A stretch of DNA of 8,164 bases from an uncultured Spirochaetia bacterium (lineage in GTDB: Bacteria; Spirochaetota; UBA6919). Below the pieces are notes generated by a model. It did not search any database. It was not told the DNA's origin and saw nothing but the letters and a program-made list of their open reading frames with translations. A program made the translations under genes and the position numbers. Every line of letters starts with the position of its first letter. The first letter of the stretch is position 1. Below are positions 1-6,226 of this stretch, one piece after another. The stretch is taken from the NCBI GenBank assembly GCA_913053665.1, contig CAJXGR010000137.1, positions 1 to 8,164 of the forward strand. Direction: 5' to 3'.

Positions 1-311
1 GATAAAGAAAAAGCTAAAGTCTTAACCAACGCTATTTTAAAGCGTGAAGAAGAAGAAAATCCTGTGACAAAAGATTATCTCCATATGGAAATCAACGGTC
101 TGAAAGCTGGGTTTTATAAAGAAACGAGCAGCCCGAAGGATGATTTGAGAACGGAAATGCACAGGGATTTATTGATGTCTACAAGGCCATTAATGGTGTT
201 CAGAAGTCTATCACAAGGATGGCCATTTACTTCATCAGTGCCATAGGGACTATTGCCATTATCCTCAAAGTGCTGGATATTGTTTCCTCAAATGGACAGC
301 AAGGACCATGA
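1..311 (+). pseudogene. 3' part of an unrecognised gene, frameshifted, with a C-terminal membrane segment
   Basis: Frame 1 is open from the first base, so the gene begins outside the window. It encodes a charged, Lys/Glu-rich stretch (DKEKAKVLTNAILKREEEEN...) and runs to a stop at 244-246. From about 144 onward the more protein-like reading is frame 3, which encodes ...FIDVYKAINGVQKSITR followed by a hydrophobic stretch (MAIYFISAIGTIAIILKVL) and a stop at 309-311. Frame 3 has a stop at 141-143, so the switch must lie after it. One missing base, for example in the T run at 144-146 or the G run at 164-166, would join the two frames. Joined, the product would be a soluble charged region ending in one transmembrane helix and a short polar tail. 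I do not recognise the family. It could be a decayed gene or a sequence error; I see no slippery heptamer that would support programmed frameshifting. Confidence 0.5.
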
Positions 312-417
312 GTTCCACCGGTTGTTGGAAGAAAGTTTCTTGAGTCTATGGGGAAAAGATCCCGTATCGCTGGGAATGCTTGGACCCTCCTATCATCCCT
401 GGCACAGAGGCTGGTAA
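292..417 (+). CDS. Possible 41-aa small protein, or displaced C-terminal tail of the preceding gene
   Basis: An ATG at 292 opens a 41-codon frame ending with TAA at 415-417. It overlaps the end of the preceding reading frame by 20 bases. The product starts MDSKDHEFHRLLEESFLSLW and ends PWHRGW. It is rich in Trp, His and charged residues, which looks more like real protein than a random frame. No Shine-Dalgarno precedes the ATG, so translation would depend on coupling to the upstream gene. Alternatively, removing one base near 300-304 would fuse this frame directly to the upstream membrane-segment frame, making it that protein's C-terminus. I do not recognise a family and cannot decide between these two readings. 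Confidence 0.35.
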   Translation: MDSKDHEFHRLLEESFLSLWGKDPVSLGMLGPSYHPWHRGW

Positions 418-446
418 TGATTGATCAGTAAGCTAATTTCATACCC

Positions 447-462
447 GTTCATTCTAATGAAC
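447..462 (+). promoter_or_regulatory. 16-bp inverted repeat just upstream of the malic enzyme ribosome binding site
   Basis: GTTCATT and AATGAAC form perfect 7-bp arms around a 2-bp centre (CT). The element ends 8 bases before the AGGAGG of the malic enzyme gene. The near-zero spacer suits a dimeric repressor site better than an RNA hairpin, which would need a larger loop. I cannot match it to a named regulator, and no convincing -35/-10 pair is visible in the 64 bases between the preceding ORF and this gene. Confidence 0.35.
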
Positions 463-470
463 ATAATCCC

Positions 471-476
471 AGGAGG
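471..476 (+). promoter_or_regulatory. Shine-Dalgarno that fixes the GTG start of the malic enzyme
   Basis: AGGAGG lies 5 bases before GTG at 482. The next in-frame ATG, at 524, has no such motif, so the GTG is the better start. Confidence 0.75.
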
Positions 477-481
477 ATAAG

Positions 482-2803
482 GTGGATCAAGAAGACTCAA
501 TAATCTCTCAGTCAGATAAATCAATGGATCAGGAAACGAAATCCAGACTGGCAAAAGAATACGCTGCTTTAGAGTACCATTTCAGAGGGAGGAAAGGTAA
601 GATCGAGGTCGTACCCACTAAACCCTGTAGCTCACAAAGGGATTTATCCCTAGCTTATACACCAGGTGTCGCTGTACCCTGCCTTCGCATACAAAAAAAC
701 CCCCAGGATGCCTATAAGTTCACGGCAAAGGGCAATCTGGTGGCTGTTATCTCTAATGGAACCGCTGTTTTAGGCCTCGGCAATATTGGTGCCTTAGCGG
801 GTAAGCCTGTGATGGAGGGAAAGGGCGTTTTATTCAAGAAGTTCGCTGATATAGACGTCTTTGACATTGAAATCGACACCACGGACCCTGATGAGTTCAT
901 CCGAACCGTAAAGCTTTTAGAGCCAACTTTTGGGGGAATCAACCTGGAAGATATAAAGGCCCCCGAATGTTTCCAGATTGAGAGAGAGCTTGAAGCTATT
1001 TGTAAGATCCCGGTCTTTCATGACGACCAGCATGGAACAGCGATCATATCCTCCGCCGCCCTTTTGAACGCTTTAGAGGTGGCTGGTAAGAAGATTGATG
1101 AGGTGAAAGTCGTGTTCAGTGGAGCTGGAGCGGCTGGTATTTCCTGTGCCAAGCTACACATGACCTTGGGAGTCCGTCCTGAGAACTTAATCATGTGTGA
1201 TGTATATGGAGTAGTCTATGAGGGACGCGAAGAGGGCATGAATCCTATTCTAAAGGAACTTGCTGCAGAAACGGATGCCAGAACTCTTGCAGAAGCCATA
1301 GTAGGAGCCGATGTGTTTGTTGGAGTTTCAGTGGGAGGGGTGTTAACCAAAGATATGATTGCCTCTATGAATAAGAATCCCATCGTTTTTGCCCTCGCTA
1401 ATCCAGATCCAGAGATTGATTACCCCGATGCTATTTCTGTAAGGGACGATCTGATCATGGCTACTGGGCGAAGTGATTATCCCAATCAGGTCAACAACGT
1501 GTTGGGATTTCCTTTTATCTTCCGAGGAGCCCTGGATGTTCAGGCTACACATATAAATATGGAGATGAAGGTAGCGGCTATCAAGGCTATTGCAGCATTA
1601 GCCAAAGAACAAGTGCCAGACAGCGTCTTAAAAGCCTATGGAATCGATGATCTGGGATTTGGCCCCAATTATATCATCCCTAAACCCTTTGATCCCAGAG
1701 TTTTACTATATGTGGCTCCAGCCGTTGCCCGTGCCGCTATGGAATCAGGTGTGGCTCAAAACCCTATATCAGACTTTGAAAAATACTCCTTACGGCTTGA
1801 AAAGATTCATGGAACACGAGAGTTTGTTGTCCGACAGATCATCAATCGGGTGAAAAAGAAAGAGCACATGATCGTCTTCCCTGAAGGAGTTGAGGAAAAG
1901 GTCTTAAAGGCCAGCCATATCATCATGGAAGAGCATATCGCAACCCCTGTCCTGTTGGGGAATGCCTATGAAATCAACCATGTGGCTGAAGAGAACAACA
2001 TCGATCTAACGGGTATGGTGATTATCGACCCACAGACCGCCCTTAAGAGAAACCAATACGCTGAACACCTTTATGAGCTTAGGCAAAGGAGGGGTATCTT
2101 TTTCAGTCATGCCCAATACCTCCTGAAAAATAACATCTATTTTGCCATGATGATGTTGGAAAGTGGCGAAGCAGATGGTGTGATCTCTGGTTTAACGACT
2201 CACTACCCCGATACCATACGTCCTGCCCTTGAAATCCTGAAGATCAGAAAGAACCTGTCGACTGTTTCCAGCTTCTACCTTGTGATGTTCAAAGAAAAAA
2301 CCTTTATCTTTGCAGACACCACCGTGAATATTGACCCAACGGCTGAACAGCTCTCTGAGATTGCTATCAACTGTGCCTATGCCGCTAAATCCCTTGGCAT
2401 AGAACCTAAAATTGCGATGCTTTCCTTCTCAAACTTTGGCAGTGTCAACCATCCTTTTGCCAAGAAGGTGGCAAAGGCTGTTCAGTTAGTAAAAGCCAAA
2501 GAACCGGATCTTGTCATTGATGGTGAAATGCAGGCAGACACAGCCATATCTGATCATATTATGGATGAATTCTTCCCTTTTTCCTCTATCAAAGGCAGTG
2601 CCAACATCCTGATCTTCCCAGAACTCCAGTCAGCCAATATCTCCTATAAGCTGGTAGAACACTTAGGGCAGGCAGAACTGGTGGGGCCTATATTAATGGG
2701 TCTTCGTAAACCTCTAAATGTGGTGAGCAGAGGGTGTTCGGTTAATGATATTGTCAATATGGCGGCTATCACTGCCTTAGAGATCGATAATAAGACTTTC
2801 TAA
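482..2803 (+). CDS. maeB: NADP-type malic enzyme fused to a phosphotransacetylase-like domain (MaeB type)
   Basis: This enzyme oxidatively decarboxylates malate to pyruvate and CO2, usually with NADP+, in the cytosol at the TCA cycle/gluconeogenesis node. The 773 aa are close to the length of E. coli MaeB. The malic enzyme N-domain is about 20-180, with the catalytic Tyr in YTPGVA (Tyr59), Lys114 in MEGKG, and acidic metal ligands in NLEDIKAP (Glu156, Asp157) and HDDQHGTA (Asp182). The NAD(P)-binding domain is about 182-420, with GAGAAG at 214-219 and ANPDPEI at 306-312. The phosphotransacetylase-like domain is about 445-770. It has MLSFSNFGS at 646-654 and SRGCSVNDIV at 749-758. In characterised MaeB proteins this C-terminal domain is regulatory, binding acetyl-CoA as an inhibitor, rather than making acetyl phosphate. 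The same role is inferred here. The coenzyme preference is assigned from the family, not from a residue I could verify. The start is GTG. A PPC-domain gene follows after 37 bp and is probably cotranscribed. Confidence 0.95.
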   Translation: MDQEDSIISQSDKSMDQETKSRLAKEYAALEYHFRGRKGKIEVVPTKPCSSQRDLSLAYTPGVAVPCLRIQKNPQDAYKFTAKGNLVAVISNGTAVLGLGNIGALAGKPVMEGKGVLFKKFADIDVFDIEIDTTDPDEFIRTVKLLEPTFGGINLEDIKAPECFQIERELEAICKIPVFHDDQHGTAIISSAALLNALEVAGKKIDEVKVVFSGAGAAGISCAKLHMTLGVRPENLIMCDVYGVVYEGREEGMNPILKELAAETDARTLAEAIVGADVFVGVSVGGVLTKDMIASMNKNPIVFALANPDPEIDYPDAISVRDDLIMATGRSDYPNQVNNVLGFPFIFRGALDVQATHINMEMKVAAIKAIAALAKEQVPDSVLKAYGIDDLGFGPNYIIPKPFDPRVLLYVAPAVARAAMESGVAQNPISDFEKYSLRLEKIHGTREFVVRQIINRVKKKEHMIVFPEGVEEKVLKASHIIMEEHIATPVLLGNAYEINHVAEENNIDLTGMVIIDPQTALKRNQYAEHLYELRQRRGIFFSHAQYLLKNNIYFAMMMLESGEADGVISGLTTHYPDTIRPALEILKIRKNLSTVSSFYLVMFKEKTFIFADTTVNIDPTAEQLSEIAINCAYAAKSLGIEPKIAMLSFSNFGSVNHPFAKKVAKAVQLVKAKEPDLVIDGEMQADTAISDHIMDEFFPFSSIKGSANILIFPELQSANISYKLVEHLGQAELVGPILMGLRKPLNVVSRGCSVNDIVNMAAITALEIDNKTF

Positions 2804-2840
2804 TGAATCCAAATCACTATCCTTTGGCTAGGAGGCCTCT

Positions 2841-3272
2841 ATGGACAGTTATACTTTCGAAATAGGTCGTATTTTTATGGGACGTTTTCAAATGAATGAT
2901 GATCTCATAAAGGTCTTAACTCAATATTGTATCGACAATAAAATCCTTACGGGACATATCCAAATCATTGGACGCCTTCTCCAGGCCCGTTTATCCCATT
3001 ATAATCCAGAGCAGAAAAAGGAGAATTACGTATCCATCAAGAAACCATTGATCATCCAGCAGGCCGGTGGCAATATCTCACTGAAAGACGGCCTTCCAGT
3101 GGCTCACATCCATGCTGTCTGCACTGATTTAGATGGAAAACCTATAGGAGGTAATCTGGAAGAAGGGTGCCTCATTTTTTCGGGAGAGTTCTTCCTTCAG
3201 GAACTCATTGGCGAGAATCTTGTTCGTAAATACGATGAGTCCACCGGCCTGTATCTCTGGGACATTGAGTGA
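2841..3272 (+). CDS. PPC/DUF296-domain protein
   Basis: This 143-aa protein is a single PPC (DUF296) domain, the fold found in stand-alone bacterial proteins and at the C-terminus of plant AT-hook proteins. The signature region is AHIHAVCTDLDGKPIGGNL at residues 88-106: the H-x-H pair (His89, His91) followed by a Gly-Gly motif. Bacterial members usually read GGHL there and are thought to bind a metal ion as trimers; here the His is replaced by Asn105. There is no AT-hook, signal peptide or membrane segment, so a cytosolic role is likely and DNA binding is not supported. The ATG has AGGAGG (2830-2835) 5 bases upstream. The gene follows the malic enzyme by 37 bp on the same strand, so cotranscription is likely, but no functional link is known to me. 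Its stop is one base from that of the convergent gene. The precise function is unknown. Confidence 0.82.
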   Translation: MDSYTFEIGRIFMGRFQMNDDLIKVLTQYCIDNKILTGHIQIIGRLLQARLSHYNPEQKKENYVSIKKPLIIQQAGGNISLKDGLPVAHIHAVCTDLDGKPIGGNLEEGCLIFSGEFFLQELIGENLVRKYDESTGLYLWDIE

Positions 3273-3273
3273 T

Positions 3274-4530
3274 TCAGCCTAAATTATTCACTTGATCCAC
3301 CAGGCGATTATGGGTATTGATAAACTGGTTGATTTCATCATTAAATCGTTGTATGAAGGGTGCGTGAGTGAAGTCGAGGGGCTCTTTCCTTTTATACATC
3401 TCCCCGGCTTCCTGTATGGAGGCAAGAAAATGTCGTAAAGCCATGGGATAATTCCTTGTGTAATAGTCCAGGATAGATCTATTGGATTGGTTAAACTTGG
3501 TCCTGTTCATGATAAACTGAAAGGTCTTCATCTTGATAGCAAAGTGAGACATACTTTTATGATACTCTTCTGTTTGGTTCACCTCCAGATCGTTATACCG
3601 AATGACAATCTGATCAATGCTGTCTGTCAGGCTGTCCAACTTCTTTATGAAAGCCTCTTTTTCAAAGCCAATGATCCGTTTAGGTGAATCAAAAGGCTCA
3701 ACAGTGGGCTCGACATCCAGAATGTTGATTCCACCTCTTCCATAGGTATCCCGAAGCTCTAACATCGCTTTAAGACGCTCTTCGAAATCTGGCTGGTCTG
3801 CCAGTTCGGCCAAGTTTGTGTAAAAGGTTTCCACATCTTCGGAGGATTCCACGCCATATTTGGCTAGCATGGCTTCTGCATTATCAGGGTCTCCTAAAAT
3901 CATACTGTACAGCCAGATGATATGATCCGAGTTACTCAGGTCAATTTTAGAAGGCACAAAAATAAGTTCTCCCAGGATTTGGTCTCCGTAGGGGTCATAG
4001 CTAAAGGTCCTGACATACAGAAGCTTACTACCCACATAAACAGACACCTTGCTGGGTTTATTCCCTTTGTCATAGCTATACTTACGCTCACCAAATATCC
4101 TCCCGTTAGGAGTGAACTCTTTCACAGTCATGAGACGTTTGTTTTCCTTGTCGTAGTGGAAGGTTTGATAACTATAAAGCTTGGACTCCTTATTGATACG
4201 TTCGATACGGGTGATGCGACCCTGATCGTCATACATATGGGATAAAGAATAGACCATTTCTTCATTTTTGTCAAAGAGATAATAGAGACTCATCCTGTTG
4301 TTTTCGTATTTTTCTGCCTTAACACGTTTTCCTTTCACGGTCAGGTAGACTTTGTAGTATTGACTAGCCGATTGGATGGCCTCTTGGTTCAATTCGTCAG
4401 TGAACTGATTGGATTTCAGGTCATAGTGTTCAAAGTATTGGATACGAAAGGTGTCAGCCTTTTTCTGAGCATAGATCACGGGCTGAACCAACAATACAAC
4501 GATTAATGCAATGAGAAAGGGTCTAGGCAT
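3274..4530 (-). CDS. Exported protein with YD-type repeats, function unknown
   Basis: I chose the ATG at 4530 (418 aa) because GAGGAG sits 7 bases before it. An ATG five codons upstream (4545) overlaps that Shine-Dalgarno and has none of its own. Residues 1-21 form a Sec signal peptide (MPRPF, a hydrophobic core LIALIVVLLV, probable cleavage after VIYA). There is no lipobox cysteine, so the product is periplasmic, surface or secreted. Four YD units start at about residues 100, 126, 153 and 178, spaced 25-27 residues (MYDDQGR, HYDKENK, SYDKGNK, SYDPYGD). This resembles the YD/Rhs-type beta repeat, but the array is far too short for an Rhs toxin and no core-cleavage motif or toxin tip is visible. 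Residues about 200-418 look mainly helical and match no family I know. The ATPase gene lies upstream on the same strand across an AT-rich gap of 224 bp. A structural or binding role in the envelope is an inference. Confidence 0.8.
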   Translation of the reverse strand: MPRPFLIALIVVLLVQPVIYAQKKADTFRIQYFEHYDLKSNQFTDELNQEAIQSASQYYKVYLTVKGKRVKAEKYENNRMSLYYLFDKNEEMVYSLSHMYDDQGRITRIERINKESKLYSYQTFHYDKENKRLMTVKEFTPNGRIFGERKYSYDKGNKPSKVSVYVGSKLLYVRTFSYDPYGDQILGELIFVPSKIDLSNSDHIIWLYSMILGDPDNAEAMLAKYGVESSEDVETFYTNLAELADQPDFEERLKAMLELRDTYGRGGINILDVEPTVEPFDSPKRIIGFEKEAFIKKLDSLTDSIDQIVIRYNDLEVNQTEEYHKSMSHFAIKMKTFQFIMNRTKFNQSNRSILDYYTRNYPMALRHFLASIQEAGEMYKRKEPLDFTHAPFIQRFNDEINQFINTHNRLVDQVNNLG

Positions 4531-4537
4531 CCTGGGA

Positions 4538-4543
4538 CTCCTC
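4538..4543 (-). promoter_or_regulatory. Shine-Dalgarno that decides the start of the YD-repeat protein
   Basis: GAGGAG on the - strand lies 7 bases before the ATG at 4530. It overlaps the in-frame ATG at 4545, which argues against that earlier codon as the start. Confidence 0.65.
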
Positions 4544-4561
4544 ATAAAATAAATAATATTA

Positions 4562-4590
4562 ATTTAAGTCATTCTCGATAGAAAAGTCAT
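4562..4590 (-). promoter_or_regulatory. Weak candidate promoter for the YD-repeat protein
   Basis: On the - strand, ATGACT (4585-4590) and TTAAAT (4562-4567) are separated by 17 bases, each matching 4 of 6 positions of the sigma-70 boxes. The whole 4546-4640 stretch is very AT-rich and holds other possible -10 boxes, so the exact site is uncertain. The rest of the gap up to 4754 shows no gene and no clear hairpin terminator for the ATPase gene. Confidence 0.22.
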
Positions 4591-4754
4591 ATTATTTTAG
4601 GTAAAAAATAATATAAAATGAAAACTTAAAAGAGATGAAAATCAAAGGATTCATCCACTAGAGACTTTTATGACATCTATAGAGGCTATTAACAGAATCA
4701 AATTATACGTCTAAAATAGTCCCGTATCGCTCTGTTAGAAGATGTGGTTAGGAT

Positions 4755-6128
4755 TTATTTCATAGCGTTTAACAGCTTAAGGTAATCCTCTTTTTGGGGG
4801 ACAGGCGGTTCCTTGGCCTCAAGATAGTCCAGATCGAGTTGGGAAATATAATACCTTAAAGCGTCTTCGCCAAAACGGGCTATCTTCCTGAAGTTCCAAC
4901 CGGTTAGCTTCTTTGCTATTTCATCCACATCTTGTTCATCCAAATGCTGGGCATAATAACTGAAGACCTCTTTAATCTGTTCTACATTGGGAAGGGAGAA
5001 CTCAATCCTTATATCAAAGCGGTCTAAAATAGCCTGATCGATCATGGTGAGGTCATTCACCGAAGCCACCACTAATATATCACCCCTTTCACCCAGACCA
5101 TCCAGCTCCGAGAGGAGGATAGAGACCAATCGGGCCGTCGTTTCATGACTTTCTTTTCTGTGTCTTGCGATGGAGTCCAGTTCATCGATCATCAGGATCA
5201 TACGCCCCGCTTCCTTGCAGTAGGAGAAGAGTTTGGCAAGTCGACTTTCACTCTCACCGTACCACTTGGTGAGCATAGCGTTACAGGGGAAAATTACAAC
5301 AGGAAGTCCCGCCTCACTACCAATGGCCTTCATACTCCATGTCTTCCCGCATCCAGGAGGACCATAAAGGATCAAGCCTTTAGGCAAGACTGAAACACTG
5401 TGTGGCAATACCTTTTTAGCGATCTTCTGATAGAGTCCTTCTCGTTGAAGGGGTGTGAATATTGTATTTCTCAATCGTTCTTTCACCTCATCCAGCCCCT
5501 TCATATCATCCCAATGCAAGGTATTTTCCTTCATCACAGAGCAACCCAGCTTCTCAAAGTCTCGGCCGTAGTCTTCGTACCAGGATCGCCCCGATTTCTT
5601 CTTTTCAGACTTTGGCTGATACACAAGTTTTACTATATCCGTGAGGAAAACCTCAAAGTGATCATTAAAAGCCCCTAAGCTCGTCTCAATGGCAATACTA
5701 TCCAGAGTAAAACCACCTTTTGAAAGACTCAAGGATGTCTCATCTTCCTGATAGATCGTTCCAAAGCCTTCTTCAGCAACCTTACACTTCTCTATTGTTA
5801 TGGAGCTGTCACTATAGGATCTTAAAAAAAGGGGGGAGAGGCCGGATGAAAAGAAAGTTTTGAATAGATGGACCATTTCAGCGATTTTATGCCATGAAGG
5901 GGTGTCTGCAATAAACAGTTCTACTTTAACCTTTTGGGATTCCAGCTTTATGTCAACCCGCTCTTGATCATCCAGAAGGAATAAATTATCACTTTCTTCG
6001 TGGGGGCGTAATTCCAGCAAACTCTCTATCAGCCGCTTGATACGTTCTCTAAAGGCGACAAAGTCAAGCTTTGCTTTGTGATCTTTGTCATCATTTTCTT
6101 CATTGGAGTGAGCGATTTCCTTGTTCAT
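4755..6128 (-). CDS. AAA+ ATPase with an unrecognised N-terminal half
   Basis: This 457-aa protein carries one classical AAA module at about residues 205-430. Visible parts are WDDMKGLDEVKERL (206-219), Walker A GPPGCGKT (256-263), a pore loop KWYGESES (288-295), Walker B MILMIDELD (310-318), sensor 1 Asn358 in SVNDL, and the arginine-finger segment DRFDIRIEFSLP (Arg370, Arg374). The RFxxRIxxxLP pattern resembles katanin/Vps4-like (meiotic clade) ATPases more than FtsH or p97. There is no protease domain and no membrane segment, so it should act in the cytosol as a protein unfoldase or remodeller, probably as a ring. Residues 1-200 are charged at the start (about 1-30) and then mixed alpha/beta with no motif I recognise. 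They probably recognise the substrate or an adaptor. No Shine-Dalgarno precedes the ATG at 6128, and no better start exists before Met85. Its substrate cannot be told from the neighbours. Confidence 0.88.
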   Translation of the reverse strand: MNKEIAHSNEENDDKDHKAKLDFVAFRERIKRLIESLLELRPHEESDNLFLLDDQERVDIKLESQKVKVELFIADTPSWHKIAEMVHLFKTFFSSGLSPLFLRSYSDSSITIEKCKVAEEGFGTIYQEDETSLSLSKGGFTLDSIAIETSLGAFNDHFEVFLTDIVKLVYQPKSEKKKSGRSWYEDYGRDFEKLGCSVMKENTLHWDDMKGLDEVKERLRNTIFTPLQREGLYQKIAKKVLPHSVSVLPKGLILYGPPGCGKTWSMKAIGSEAGLPVVIFPCNAMLTKWYGESESRLAKLFSYCKEAGRMILMIDELDSIARHRKESHETTARLVSILLSELDGLGERGDILVVASVNDLTMIDQAILDRFDIRIEFSLPNVEQIKEVFSYYAQHLDEQDVDEIAKKLTGWNFRKIARFGEDALRYYISQLDLDYLEAKEPPVPQKEDYLKLLNAMK

Positions 6129-6145
6129 GGTGTATAAATTTAATC

Positions 6146-6151
6146 ATAATA
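6146..6151 (-). promoter_or_regulatory. Candidate -10 box close to the ATPase start
   Basis: TATTAT on the - strand matches the sigma-70 -10 box at 5 of 6 positions. It would start a transcript only about 11 bases before the ATG at 6128. No good -35 box is found at 16-18 bases. Together with the absence of a Shine-Dalgarno this would give a near-leaderless message. Confidence 0.25.
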
Positions 6152-6171
6152 GTCTGGATAGTAAATGTTAA

Positions 6172-6183
6172 TTTTCATGAAAA
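6172..6183. promoter_or_regulatory. 12-bp perfect palindrome upstream of the ATPase gene
   Basis: TTTTCATGAAAA is self-complementary over 12 bases. It sits about 45 bp before the ATPase start, next to its candidate -10 box, in the 98-bp gap after the beta-barrel gene. It could be an operator, but AT-rich palindromes of this size also arise by chance. Confidence 0.25.
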
Positions 6184-6226
6184 CCACGAATGATACGGAA
6201 TGGAATGCCTATTACCAGTTCATGAT

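Noticed and set aside
360..371. A 12-base word (TCCCGTATCGCT) repeated at 4720-4731
   Set aside because: About two shared 12-mers are expected by chance in a window of this size, and the flanks do not match.
2841..3272. DNA-binding AT-hook protein
   Set aside because: No R-G-R-P-type AT-hook occurs in the protein; only the PPC domain is present.
3274..4530. An Rhs or polymorphic toxin
   Set aside because: Only four YD units are present, with no core cleavage motif, no variable toxin tip and no immunity gene next to it.
4531..4754. Small RNA or terminator in the gap between the ATPase and YD-repeat genes
   Set aside because: The AT-rich stretch has no stable hairpin followed by a T run and no clear paired promoter and terminator.
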